From Ophthalmolycus amberensis (Eukaryota; Chordata; Actinopteri; Perciformes; Zoarcidae): a stretch of 64,000 nt of DNA. Position 1 is the stretch's first letter. Every line of letters starts with the position of its first letter. This document shows positions 37,700 through 50,408 of the stretch, piece after piece. The stretch is from the NCBI GenBank assembly GCA_024529925.1, contig JAFEUB010000065.1, forward strand, positions 310,001 to 374,000, given 5' to 3'. Position numbers and translations under genes: made by a program. The notes beneath the pieces are model-generated. The model was given only the letters and a program-made list of their open reading frames with translations. It was not told the DNA's origin and ran no database searches.

Positions 37700-39365
37700 C
37701 AGGTATGTGGGCGTGTTTTACCAACAGCAGGTGTGCTGTGTGCAGGGCTGCAGCCACCACTGTCGTTTCAACATGTGACTCCCTGTGGGTGCGGAAGATG
37801 GTGACATTCTACTGAGTCACCCATCCTGTAACCTGAAAGTGACACGATGACTCAGTTCACTAACGACAAATCAAATAGTAACAAAAAAAAAGCATTTGAA
37901 TCTTCTGTACTAGAAAATGTATCACAAAGCTGCTGTTCTTCATCCAAGACTAATGGGGAATCTGTAATTAACACCAGTAATTAATAAATAACTTGTTGGG
38001 GGTGGCCGAAAACGTATATATTATTTGAAAATAATGACAGCAACAACAACGCAAAATTAAAATACAATAAAAAAAATCGACAAAAAAAATGTCATGGTGA
38101 CATTTTCTAATAAATGGACTGGTGGTATTATCACTTCCTCGACAGAATTTGACGTTTTCACATGTGTTTCACAGATAGAGGACCACAGGTGACATGTTAT
38201 AAAGCATTTTATTAATTGATATCTAACTGGACAAACAAAACAACAAAAATAAACCGTCAACAACCTGTTTAGAATAAAGGTATTTCATTTATTGATCCTT
38301 AAATGGGCAATAAAAGAAGAATGTTCTAGTCCATAAATACAATTGATTCAAACAATGAATGATAAACATGATAAAAGATAATGATGAATGCCAATGAATT
38401 AATATCTTTCTTTCTTTCTTTCTTTCCTCTTCACCTTCCTCTTTTTTCTTCTTTTACAAATCACTTTGAATACCAATGCACATACTCACTGATAGTGGCA
38501 CTATTTATTAACCAAATGGTGCCACCTGCGCACACATGTACTCTATTGTTTACTATATTACTCATGTAGTATACATGGCCATGGTACAAAAGCGACCGGC
38601 GGGCTGGGATTTCCGTGCTCGTCTGACTGGTTTAACCTGTTCAGGTTAAGACCCTACAACAGAGAAGCCCAGTAAAAGCTGGTGGTAAGTTAACACTGTC
38701 AGAATGAACCTCGAGTCGGCAACAGCTCTGATTCTCAAACCAGCCACTGTATCATGTCGTGAATTTGAGTAAAAGTTGATCTGATGAAATACTAGGTTCA
38801 GAGGAGAAACATACACAAATTAAATCCCTCAACAAATTCTTCAGTAATGTAGAAAAATGTGTTTTTATATTTGTTTTAAAGTTTTAAGTTTCACAAAATG
38901 TAAATCCGCAATTTAAGTGCCGACTACAGATGTTTTGATCAAAGTCAGATTAACCTAAATCCTCTAAACCTGCAGTGGTGGCTTCACACTCTGCTCTGTA
39001 AAGCCACCAGCGGGTGGAGACGGACATCTGCACATCAGATATTAAATTTAATCGAATCGGTAATGTTATCAAGCAGTCGGCCTGCCAACCAAAGAGAGCT
39101 CATGTGATCCACAGTATGCAGTAGTGGACAGGAAACACGTGCGTAAAATGCAAAGTACAGGCAAACCTTAGATTCACCACCTATGTATCCTCATACTGTA
39201 GTTAGTATGATTGTATCATTTCTGCGCCCCCTTGTGTTTGAATAAAATATGGCAACTGATGTTAGCATTTCATTGTCATTACAGATACTGCAGTGATTTG
39301 TTGGGTAATACATGTACACTAAATATTAATTCTCAAAAAAGAGTGAAGATATAGGAACATAATTT
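37700..39365. other. tjp2-pip5k1b intergenic region
   Basis: This AT-rich interval lies between the tjp2 leader and the pip5k1b 3' UTR and holds only a short (TTTC)n run near 38406. In mammals FXN (frataxin) lies between these genes; no frataxin-like frame is visible here on either strand. Confidence 0.6.
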
Positions 39366-40298
39366 ATGAATTTATTTCACAGATACAAGTTCAAAGTATT
39401 GCTATAATACAGTTGTGGGCCTATAAATCACATAAAAGCACAGATTTTCAAACATTTGAAGGCAAAACGAAGACAGTTGATCAAAGTACAATATGCTCAT
39501 TATTTACCTCCAGGATTCAAAAGAGTTGAAAGCAGGCATTAGTTTTAATAAATCCCAGTGAAGATGAAATGTTCATTCTCTAGTAATGACACAGGAACAC
39601 AGCGGATTCTACATGCTTAAAAATAGAACAAATGAATAATTGTCTATTGTAATATAAATGTATTGTTTTATGCAAATTGGGATTCTAAAATGAGTTACAC
39701 ATAAAGTTTATCAGGGTATAAACTCTGTTTTACTCATATTTGAATGCCTCGACAGAAGAATCTTTCATTCGGATTCCTGACTCCTGAATGATCTCAAATC
39801 GACTCCATGTAATTATATGATTTAAAAATAACAGAATTATTTTTTCCCCGTAGCTGATTAAGTTACAAGACAATCTATTTCCTCAGGGATCCAGCCGCTG
39901 AGAACATTTGCACGGCAATTCAGACATCCAAGAGGGGAGGTCAAACTCAATTTTCTTTGTTAGCACTGTTAAATTAGCAGCAAAGTGCAAATAACAAGAG
40001 AGGAAACGGCATCTTAGTGTTTTATATTAATACAGTGGTTCAGTGAGCTTAACACACAGAAACACAGACTGTATCCCCATCTCTTATTCATTTCTAATCA
40101 AGAGCCAGTGATTTGGCATAATGTACTTTGACTAAAAAAGGGAAGTCATAGAGGCACAAGGTGATGCTCACAGTGGTGAAACTGACATCGACATGTTACT
40201 GCTTGTAGTTTGTGTCACATTTACACTGCTGTGGGGTCCGGATGTCTCGACACTGTGGGACTGGGAGGTCAAAGGTCAGAAGTCCAGGTGGCTCCTCA
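39366..40298 (-). other. pip5k1b: pip5k1b last exon: stop codon and 3' UTR
   Basis: On the minus strand, TTTTCTAG|TGAGGAGC places a TGA immediately after a strong acceptor. Splicing from the donor after 42721 (TTG|GTATGA) therefore gives a C-terminus of exactly DVYL followed by stop. A minus-strand AATAAA (TTTATT at 39371-39376) would give a 3' UTR of about 0.9 kb. Confidence 0.6.
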
Positions 40299-43200
40299 CT
40301 AGAAAACAAAGAAAGGTTATTAGTTCCCTTTTGTCATTTAGGTACCAAAGCACAACAGTTGGCGTTTCGAGTCAAACTAATTAACACTAGAACATTTACA
40401 CAAGGCAAAATGTTTGAAGAGACATTGTTATTTCTATTTGGAGAGTCAAACAATTCAATTCAAAGCTGTTTGGATGATTTAGCAGCGCAATTATTCAAAG
40501 CAAAAACAGCGGATTGTGTGCACATCCAATCCCAGTTGTGAAAAGGTGCAGGACAAAAGTAGCATGCAAAACTAAAATATGCTAATGGTCAGTAATAGAT
40601 GATATAAAGCAAAAATATAGCTTTAGGCATCGGATCAGGTTCTGGTCTCAACTTTGCCCTCTGGGTTTAGTCGGGTCGGGCACAGCAGAAGTTTTGTTGG
40701 AGTTTTTTTTAAAGTATTTCTTTCCCCCTTCAGGCTGCAAATGGTTTCCATAGACATGCATGGGATACCGTCAAAGGGAATATCATATATATATATTAAT
40801 GCTCAAGCAAGTTTCATGTATTTACACGTTGATTTTCATACCTTACTAAAATAACTGAAAACCAGTGGCCGCCTGAGAGGAAGGAAACACATATTCTGAT
40901 ATTTAAAACACTAAGATAACTTTGGGAAAAGGGTCAGCAGTAATGGAAAGTGTATGTCATTTTTGGTTAAAGGTTAAAAACAGCTGGGAACCAGTTAAAA
41001 ATAAGAGTCAAGAAGACATATGGCTGTCAGAGAAGTCCAAGGCCTAGATTTCCCTTTAACCCTCACTGTACTTTAGTTTTTTGTCAGAGGCTTTCAGATC
41101 AGATTAAGTCCAGCATCTGCAGGCTTCCCACAGAGCCTGAGTAGAACTGCTTAATGTGGGCTGAAGAATCGCTTCATATAAGCCCGAATGAGGATTTGGT
41201 GGTTACGTAAGAGAAGTGCTGTAGAAAAGGGGATTTACGGAGGTTTCTCAGGCTGACACAGACTTAAGGACTGAGGGGCGTTGGGGTTGGTTATGCAGTA
41301 TTGACGTCACAGGATGCCAGTGGGGCCTCTAGTACCCAAGCGCTACCACCACCGAAGAAGAAAGTTCCAGGAAGACGTGACAAATCGCATGCTGGGACAG
41401 CGGCAAAAGATTATTCAGTGTCCTCTGCTGATGAGAGTCATCATCGGGACCCCTGTGCTTTTTGTTGATGCATAGGCAGAAACTGTCTTTTTCCAAAAGA
41501 AAATATATATAACAAAATCAAAATGGGTGTCATTGGCTGCTTACAGTTTGTGGATGCTGGGACACAAACGACTGTTCAACTCCAGCTGGGTTCCCTGGGT
41601 GAGTCTGTGTGACGCTGAAAATGCAGAGACACCCAGTGACCCCTGGATTCATCATGAATGATGTCACCAAATACACTAGTGCAACAAAGTACGAGGCCCA
41701 CTGTCCTCAACGTTGTAGAGAAAAAGTCATAAAGTTATGAGAATATAGTTGTAATATTACAAGAATAAAAAAAATCTTAATATGTTAAAAATAACCATTT
41801 GATAATTGTATTGTAAGTAAACAGGTGAGAGCTGTCACAATGAGGGAAGAGCTGATACTAATAAATACCTGATTATTCACCCCAAAGGAAACTAATCGAG
41901 ATCATTTCAGATGGTGTTGTGCAAAAGTCAGAGAATTTGGGAAATGCGCTGTTTTGCTCTCTTGCACCGAGATGAGGATATTGATAGCCAGCAGCTGGTT
42001 AGCTTACTTAGCACAAAGACTGGAAGCAGGGAAAAACAGCAAGTCTGGTTCTGTCCAATGGTCACAAAATCCACCTACCAGCACCTCGAAAACTCACGAA
42101 TTAAGTTATATCTTGTGAGTTTAATGCGTAAAAAAACACAAAGTGTAAAAACAGCAAGTTGTAGTTAAATGCGAGAATTTGAATTTGGGGATTGCAGTGA
42201 CTTATTGTCACCATGAGTTCTCCCAGAAACTTGTTTTTTGTACAGGTTAAAGAAATGAAATATAATGATTGAACTAAAGAGGTGCTGGTAGAGGCAGATT
42301 TGTTTACCTTTAAGGGGAACCTGGTTAACTGTTTCCCCCTTTACTTCCAGTCTTTTTGCTGAGCTAAACGACTGCTGTGTAGCTTCATATCCAGCACAGA
42401 AATATGAGAGGGGTGTCCATCTTCTCTACCTCTCTGTAGGAAAGCAAATAAAAGACACGTTGGGCTATTGCTTCAAGTGTGAAAGTGTTAGAACATCAGT
42501 TCTTCCAGCAGGCCTTCAAAAACTCATCATTTCTGTCTTGAAATACAGGTTAAAACATTTGCTCGCAGGACTTTATGCTTCCGTTTAAGATGTCATGACT
42601 TAGACCAAGGCAAAACACTTCAGGAGTTTCAGCCACTCTGCTGTGGGGTCTGCTGGTAATACAGGAGAAGGTTGAATGATGTATGTTGATCAATGCCATG
42701 TATTTAAAATCACCTCATACCAAATAGACGTCCAGTTCAGAGTCTGGCTGGCTCTCGCTGAGAGACGGCAGAGGATCGTCCAGAGCGATTGTTGAACTGG
42801 AGGCTCGCCGGGCTTCACTGCAGCATCAAAATACACAAAATATTTAGTAGTGTAGAGAAATGAGCATAGACTGTAAAGGATGCAAATAAAAAACGAATGT
42901 ATTTTCCTGTTGCACAGTTTTTTATATTGTCACTGCTCAGTTCTTCCAGCCTTTTTGTGAATGTGAAGCAATCAAACAATCTCAACTTTGTGAATTCTTT
43001 GAAATCTGACAAAAGATACAGAACTTAAGTGTAACGTACCTGTTTTCAATGTCCTCCTCATCGTTTCCTGTGGACTCAAAAGAAACTCTCGGAAGGAGAT
43101 CTGGTTGCTTGGAGGAGCTGTAAACTGTTGTGAGAAGCAAATCATCAATAAGCAAATCAAGCAAAGCCTCCTCTTTAAACATTACAAAAATGTCTACGAG

Positions 43201-46200
43201 AATATCATATGAAAAGCATTCCATACGCTTACAGTTTCCATCCAGGTTGTCCAAGCTCTGGGCCTTCTTCTCATCCTTCTTCTCTTCCTTCAGTGGGGAC
43301 AGAAACTCCTGAGAGGCAGACTTTGCCACATAGAAGGAATTCTTCTTCCTCCTTGAAGACGCTCCTCTTAAGGCTGAGGGACACGAAGAAAGAGAGATTT
43401 TTCACTAATCTCACACTTTATGCAGGACGAAGAATACAGGAGTTGTGTTCGCTCAGCGACTTACGATGAATCTTTTTGAATACGGTCGAGCCCATGAAAT
43501 TCAAAAATCTGTCCGCATAAAAACTGGGCCTGTGAACCGACACCGTGTCCTGAGAAGCAAAGAATGCCGTCAGACACACATACACACACACACACACACA
43601 CACATGAACGCTGTTATATGGACATAAAAACACACAGATGAGCAGTTACGTACCCCGTCATGTACAAGAGCTTTCCAGGAGTGTTCCACCTTCTTGATGA
43701 ACCTTGAAGATTTAATAATAAATAGATTAAAAGCATTTAAAACATTTTACAATGTTATTTCTAATTAATTGTTTAATACAGAATACTTAAATTAGGCAAA
43801 ACGAAATATTTTACACATTTGAATGTGATTTCATTTAAATATTACAATTGGTTTAAAAAAATGTATCCAAATAAACAAATGTGTCCGTGCACATGAATAA
43901 ATAACTGAAAACCAGTGGCCACATGAATAAATGAAGACTAAGGTGTGTACAGTGTGAGCTCACCTGTAGGACTGAAGGATGTCGATGATTCCTAAAAAGA
44001 TGAGAAGGTTCTCATCTTTATTTTTGGCAGGAATTCCACCCAATCTGAAGAAAAAGAAAGATGAGTTGATGACAAAACAGAAACATCATGGAATTTATAA
44101 TTTTCTCATTTTGGTGAAATAGTTAACAGTACACATTTATATAATTCATACAGCTATGATGCTGTCAGCAGGAAAATCATCCCCATAATCAAATTGGACC
44201 GGATCACACTATTGTGGCAAACTTCTCAACAGTGAGCTTTTGTTCATGGGAGAGCAGTTTGTGGAAGAGAACAGAAGAAAGAGCAGAAGAAGAGACCGAC
44301 CTCATACAAACTTTAACAACAGTTAAATGTTTGGAAAGTTTTTAAAGCATATTACTTTACTTCACACTATCAAACACACCTTTCCATATGTTTGTAAGCG
44401 TGTAAGCAGACTGTTACCAAAAATAGCTTTCAGGTAGCTGCATAAAGAACCCTGATATGAAACCAAACTGAGAAATGTGACGTTAAAAAAACTGTATTTT
44501 TCTGTATTACGTGCCCCACAAAAAAAGCAGAGAAATGGTGTTTACACAGGAAAAACATTTTCTCACGTGTCGTCATCAGCCACCGGTTCGGGGGCCTTCG
44601 CGTTCCCCTGGATGGACTCGAGGGCGGTGGAGTAGAGGACTTTCTGTCCCTTCCTGCTGTCACATCGGCTTTCTCTGCTCAGCGGCTTCCGGTCTGAAAC
44701 GTGAATCCCCAGCAGGAGACTGTAGTCCATGATCTTAAAGCTCTCGAGGACCTGGCGAGAGACGGAAAGTGGACGTAAGCAAAAGTAAACAAAAAAAAGT
44801 CATAATGGGGCTGACAAACCTGTCCCGTTTCATTAACAATTCATTTGAATGCTTGTTTTTTTGTTAGTCAGAATATCCTCGAGCTGTCTCTCAAAGGCAG
44901 CATCAAACATATTTAGTACGCATAATGACGTCTATTTCAGTGAGAAAATACCACATATGTTTATGGTTAGATTTAGTATATGCCCTCTTGCTCATATACT
45001 CACTGCAACAAGGGTTGTGGGTCAGAATAGCCAGAAAAGCATGCTGGTAAACTGCAGAATGCAACAGGATGCAGAAGGATATCCTGTTATTTTTGACATT
45101 CTGCATTTGGCATACTATGTATTGAGACACACTAAATCTTTTTCTGACATACAAAATAGTATAGGATACAGAAGGTGTGGGATACAGCTCATCAAGCGTG
45201 ACCTCTGACCTTAAACAAGCTTTATATTGACCTGTCCCACACCTAAGCTGGTCCAAATTATAAGGACTAAACCTTGATCTGCAAACCAAAAGTACAACAC
45301 AACATAATCCTCAATCCCTCTGACTAAACACTGATGTCACGAAGGAACTCCTGTAAACAAAGAGGCCTTTACTTTCCACCGTGTTACCTAATACAGTAAC
45401 TGAGGTCATGCAAAGAGGCCCAATAAGAGCATGTTACACCCCAGACGGGCCACTTCGTGATCCGGAGTCCAGCTGCACAGCCTGTACATACGAGTCAGGT
45501 GCTTCGCTCCATTGGCCGTTAATCCTTTATCAAGTGACCGCTGTTGTTTCACACTAATGGAATAACAGGCAGGCGCTAATGAGGTCATGACAACAGCTCA
45601 TGGTTGCATAATGTGTTTCTAAGGGAGCGGAGTGGTGCCCTGATCACTGGCCGAATACAGTTCAGGCTGAGAGATTTAAACCCACTGTTATGAAACTGCT
45701 GTATTGAGCTTTCCTTTTGGACTCTTTGTAACAATCTTGTACTTGGACACAATACAGTATGCTGTGCGTACATATTGAAAAACCACCCATACTAAATTCA
45801 ATTTCTTGTGGCGACAAATTCTGAGATACTCTGCACTGTTGCTGAAATATGATGACACTTTGAACGGACCAGACATTACCCAGAAAACCAACATCATGAC
45901 CTACTGCTAATTAGGGGTGGGAATCGCCAGAGATCTCGCGATACGATATTATCGCGATACTTCGATATTATCACGATACTTTCACGATACTGCGATATTC
46001 TGAGTATTGTGATAACATATATTGCGATTTATTACTTTTTTCAACTTCAAATTATGTCCCCAAAGGAAAGCTGTGTCAACAACATGTTTTATCTGAGTTC
46101 TTTCTCTGATGTCTCCATCTTTGTTTCGACCAACTTCCTACCAATCACGCACGCAGACCCGGCACCTCTGCTGACCTCACCAGAAAACAACTCAGCACCG

Positions 46201-49200
46201 TCTAGTGGACTGTTTTTTAAATAGTTTATCTAATAAAGTATCGATACTTGGCGTCCGTGTATCGATATAATATCGCCACAGCAAAATATCACGATTCTAT
46301 GCTGTATCGATTTCCACCTCCCACCCCTACTGCTAATAGATATAAGATGGTTATGTGAACACACCCGGCAGTCCCTCTGCAGGGTCTTCATCAGGGCACT
46401 GTAGGTGTCCGGGTCGAAGTGCAGGCCCTCGTGCATCTCCTGGAAGTCCAGGTCTTTGAACGTGGGCGAGGATTTGACGCGCTCTTTGCGTGAGGCGCGT
46501 CGTTTGTACGAGGAACCCTTCAGGTCGTACATGTAGTGCATCTTCATGGCGCGCGGCAGCACGTTGTTCATCACCACCACGCGGACGGTGACGCCGCTGG
46601 ACTGGATGCAGTAGAGGCCGTAGAACTTGGGCAGCAACGTCCTCGGATTCTGATTCAGATTCTACAAGAACAAAGAAAGAGACTTTCAGGATAACATGTT
46701 CAATAGAAACGTAAAGACATTACTAATGCTATTGTTTGGCTTGTAATCAAGTCAAACTGCATTTAGGTGACATGAAAGTTGACAATTATTTGAAATGTTG
46801 TTGGTGGGAGGAAAAGTGAAGGATTTTTACATTTGTCTCTCACTTTAGAGGTGCCCTGTGAAGTGTGTTTTGACCATTAGTAGCCTTGTTTGTGCAAGAA
46901 GAAGAAGATGCACATGTAATACATATTCCTGCAGCGGCTTTCATGCTTTTCCGTTGATCGACAGTTGCCGGTGCTACCACACAAAGGCACGTAGTAATGT
47001 GCAAACAAATGGAAGGAACGAGTTTTAACTACAAAAGCACATCATTGGCAACGTGAAAGGTTGAGTGTTTTAAAAAGATATTTTTTTACACACAAATATA
47101 CTATTTATGACGTGATAAGTATAGAATAAAATGTTTTAGGTTATAATGTGATGACTGTTATTCCAAAAACATGGAAAGTTTGAAGATATAAGTTGGTGTC
47201 AGGCGGGGGTGGAATCCCCATAATATGTGACTTGTATCATGGAGCCTTCTGTGCCACAGTGCACCTTTATGTCCGAAATGTCACTTTTAGCATGTTTGCT
47301 AAAAATATACGCTAGTGTGCATGTCAACACACAGAGAGAGAGAGAGAGAGAGTTTGTGTTTGAGGAAGGAACTCACCATGTAGTAACCAGGAAGCAGCTT
47401 CTGCAGGAACTCGGCCTCTTTGTGCTGCACCGTCTTAATGATGAACTCATCGTCGCTGGTGAGGTAGAACCAGGAACTGCTGGCGCCGGGGTTGGACAGC
47501 TCGATCAGTGGCTCATTAATCATGGAGTACTGCAATTCAGAATGATGCAACAGTCTTAGCAGGAAAAAGTATTGCAATCGCATCAACAGAATCTTCCGCC
47601 ACATCGTGCTGAATCAGAATGAAGCTGTGAATTTCCACACTGACCAGATAGTCGTCTGGCTTGATGCCAAACAGCTCTCTGAAGTAGCGAAAGGCCAGCG
47701 GTGCGTACGTTTTCAGACGGAAATCTGGGTAGTGATGTGCTGGAGTCAGGTTGCTGCCCTCACTGGACAACAGAACAATATACGTATGTACATTATAGGA
47801 AAATAAACACATGGGGTGTAACGGTTCACAAAATTCACGGTTCGGTTCGGTACGATACAGTAGAAAACTATAAATGCCAGAGAAATGTACTTGATTTTAA
47901 AATATATTTATTCATTACAACTAACATCATAAAGTTATTCTTTGACTTTGAACAATGATGGAACTATACCTGAGTGACCCATCTTCTGGGGTGTCAGTTC
48001 TTAGCAACACATAAGCATAAAAAACAAAAACTGCTCCTTAATGTTATGTAGTATTGTTACTTACATCTTGCTTACATCTTGTATTGTTACTTACATCTTG
48101 CAAAAGAGATTTTTAATCTCAATGGGACTACCTGGTTAAATAAAGGTTTTAAAAAAATAAAAATAAAATTATTATTATTATTATTTTTTTTATTCAAACG
48201 TATTCGGTTCGTCATGCGTACCGAACCGTGAGCCTCGTACCGAACGGTTCAATACGAATACGTGTACCGTTACACCCCTAATAAACACATATCAGTGCAC
48301 AATAACAGAGCAGTAGCTGTTTGCAACAAAAAGGCCTTTTTCACAGAAGATATTTTCACATGGCACAGATGATATGATAATGATATGATTAATGATGGAT
48401 AAATTACACTCAGCTTCTTCAGTTTCAGGGTCCTGCTATTGTTCATGCTGGCTCACTTTCACACTGTCATGGCTTACTGGGACACTTGAATAGACCAGAG
48501 CCATTGTTAATGCTATTAGTAATACCGACGTGTGATGTCAAAATGCCTGCTGTGAAAAAGACCAGTTGCTGAAATGTGTGGTTATCTACCAAACCACAAG
48601 CAGGGTAATCCGGTTGTAAACTTTCCAAAGAAGTGACTTCCTTTATTTCTTAACATTAAGACAAACGTATGCATGCTCGTTACATCTGTATATATTCATG
48701 CAATTAATTAAGCTTGTTAAATAGTTGGTCATATATTATTTTAAGGATCCCATAGTATCTTAATAATTTCCTGAAAAGGAACCTGTAAAATTAAGCATGA
48801 CAAAGTATTTGTTTAGGTTAAGATAAGTTTGTCTTTCCTTTTGTAAATGTAAAAATTGCTCTTTGTTGAAAACTATAGGAAATCATTTAAAAACACGTAG
48901 GCGACCAAGTTTCAATTCTTCCAGCCGTACAAACACAACAACATTCCCCTCTTTTTCGCTGTGGTGAACCAGGGACAGATATTTCAAAACCTCACCAAAT
49001 ACAACCAGACTCTCTGAATGTCTAGATACCACTGAACAAAAAAGTGTAAAAATGAGAGGCCTACCTGGGCAGGAACACGCTCTCCACCACAGAGAAGTCC
49101 TGCATGAGAACATCTCTGTCCGGTTTAGAGCTGAGGTTTCCCACAGCATAACCAATACCCAGCTGAATGGCTCCTTTCAGGGCAGCTGCCGTGGGCTGAA

Positions 49201-50251
49201 TGGGAAAACATATTTGTTTGAAAAAAAGGAATCAACTCGTTCTTCTATTGACAATTGAGATCAGCTCAACTTTGTGACGTGTCACGCCACAAACTGCCTA
49301 CAAACTAAACCTTTCGGGCGTCAGTTTGTAGCTTCATGTCACCGGCTTCTATTGAACATGACTCGTAGCTTGTTGCTGTGTTGCTCATCGTGTGAGCCCA
49401 GCCTTCAATAGTGGGCCTTATCCATAGCTGCTGAGATATTTCAGTCTAGACCAAAGTGGTGGACTGACTAACAAACTGACATCTACATTCCTAGAACAAA
49501 ACAAAAAAACATTTGTGATAATTAATAATTAATTTGTTAAGAGAGAATCAAATGTTTTGATGGTAATAAGTCGACAAGAAGCCCCTGATAACAACAACAG
49601 AAAAGTACTTTAAAACGAAGACAATTTGACCAAAGCATGAGGTACCTAATATAGTATTGCTAGATACAAAAAAGTACAGTACGTGACATTTTTCATTGAT
49701 CTTGTAAAGTAATTTCCCTCCAACAAATTGAAACTGAAGATAATCAACCCAATCACCTCTTTCACCACCGCTCTTTCCCCTCCATCACTAAACAGCTGTT
49801 ACATAACTGACCAACAAAAACATCACTGAGCTGCAGGTGTGGTGTTGCTCTTTGGAGCTCTCATACGAGGAAATGAAAGATTTTTTTCCCTCTTCACATT
49901 TCTGAACAAAAAAATGTTTTCCTGTCTTATAGTATGAAATATACTGAGAGGTTGTATTCTCAGTCTCATAAATATTTAGGAGGTAGATAAGTCCAGTGCA
50001 ATACACTGTAATATGATGTTCTTAGTATTTGAATGACTTTACATAATTATTTTCTGTTTTGATATCAGCAATGATTCTGGGAAAAGGAATCGTCACTTTC
50101 TTTAGAACAGGGGATGTTTTGAGATATTCCCTTCCTTAATTGGAAAGCATTACATGACTTAATACTGACGGCTGCTTACCTTTTTATGATCCTTTGACGC
50201 TTTAGAGGGTTTGGTTCCTCTTCCTACACTGTCTGCGGTGGCAGTTGACAT
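40296..50251 (-). CDS. pip5k1b: pip5k1b (phosphatidylinositol 4-phosphate 5-kinase type I beta), complete
   Basis: The enzyme phosphorylates PI4P to PI(4,5)P2 at the plasma membrane, which controls actin and vesicle traffic (known for the family). Exons on the minus strand are 50251-50180, 49195-49065, 47762-47645, 47529-47377, 46661-46365, 44751-44567, 44044-43964, 43702-43654, 43549-43465, 43373-43233, 43124-43040, 42817-42721 and the stop at 40298-40296. All phases agree and give about 498 residues against 540 in human. The kinase core runs from about residue 30 to 395, with KGAIQLGIGYAVGN, DLKGSSYKRRASRKER, KIMDYSLLLGIH, GIIDILQSYR and SVHRPSFYADRF blocks intact. The tail is poorly conserved but ends in LDVYL, as PIP5K1B does. 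The ATG is the first in frame after an acceptor at 50260. Confidence 0.95.
40299..42720 (-). other. pip5k1b last intron
   Basis: This intron of about 2.4 kb separates the last full coding exon from the exon that supplies the stop codon. It contains the palindromic repeat at about 41890-42480. No other coding segment is seen. Confidence 0.6.
41890..42480. mobile_element. percomorph interspersed repeat with long inverted ends
   Basis: The block contains 'tttgggaaatgcgctgtttt', 'ttagcacaaagactggaagc', 'ccacctaccagcacctcgaa' and 'gaaagcaaataaaagacacg'. From memory these are in the order found in a very common spiny-rayed-fish repeat whose two halves are imperfect inverted copies. A related fragment lies at 61880-62150. 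It looks like a non-autonomous DNA transposon. No frame is conserved. Confidence 0.65.
43582..43604. repeat. short (AC)n microsatellite
   Basis: An AC run of about 23 bp in the pip5k1b intron next to exon 43465-43549. Confidence 0.9.
45912..46329. mobile_element. hAT-type MITE with 8-bp target duplication
   Basis: The element begins TAGGGGTGGGAATCG and ends CCTCCCACCCCTA, so its ends are inverted repeats. It is flanked by identical 8-bp copies of CTGCTAAT at 45904-45911 and 46330-46337. An 8-bp duplication and these termini are the signature of hAT transposons. The interior of 418 bp is rich in CGATA/TATCG and ATCG runs and has no transposase frame. It lies in a pip5k1b intron, its flank ending about 28 bp from the exon at 46365. 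Confidence 0.88.
47333..47352. repeat. (AG)n microsatellite near a splice donor
   Basis: A 20-bp AG run, read as CT on the coding strand, 25 bp beyond the pip5k1b exon ending at 47377. Confidence 0.9.
47811..48280. mobile_element. hAT-type MITE (GGGGTGTAACGG ends) with 8-bp target duplication
   Basis: The left end ATGGGGTGTAACGG and the right end CCGTTACACCCCTA are inverted repeats. Identical 8-bp ATAAACAC copies flank it at 47803-47810 and 48281-48288. Subterminal CGGTTCGGTTCGGTACG and its complement near 48200-48250 extend the inverted ends. The 470-bp interior includes a nested retroelement tail at about 48050-48155. It lies in the pip5k1b intron, 40 bp upstream of the acceptor of exon 47645-47762. 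Confidence 0.88.
48050..48160 (+). repeat. LINE 3'-tail-like insertion nested in the hAT MITE
   Basis: The sequence 'aaaagagatttttaatctca' followed by 'atgggactacctggttaaataaagg' is, from memory, the 3' tail of a common vertebrate L2/RTE-like LINE. It is preceded by short tandem copies of TTACATCTTG and sits within the MITE at 47811-48280, so it probably inserted later. Confidence 0.55.
48290..49064 (-). other. pip5k1b intron remainder
   Basis: This AT-rich intron sequence lies between the MITE and exon 49065-49195. I see no repeats with clear ends and no coding segment. Confidence 0.6.
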
Positions 50252-50363
50252 CGTTCAGACTAGGAGAACTTGATCAGAGGGAAGCTCAGCAGTCCTTCCT
50301 CCAACTGTGAGGTTGACTTCCTTCTTTCCTCACAATGATGAACGACCAGACGCAGTAACTCAC

Positions 50364-50408
50364 CTCCAATAGGCTTTACCGAAACTGCATTTTCCAGGTG
50401 CACCGCTC
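50364..50408 (-). other. pip5k1b: probable pip5k1b 5' UTR exon
   Basis: On the minus strand CTACACAG|GAGCGG and TTGGAG|GTGAGT delimit a 45-bp segment upstream of the start exon, whose own acceptor (TCTCCTAG) is at 50260. The segment has no required frame. It is predicted from splice signals only. Confidence 0.4.

Noticed and set aside
45912..46329. Frame of 71 codons inside the hAT MITE
   Set aside because: The element is non-autonomous; the frame has no transposase motif.
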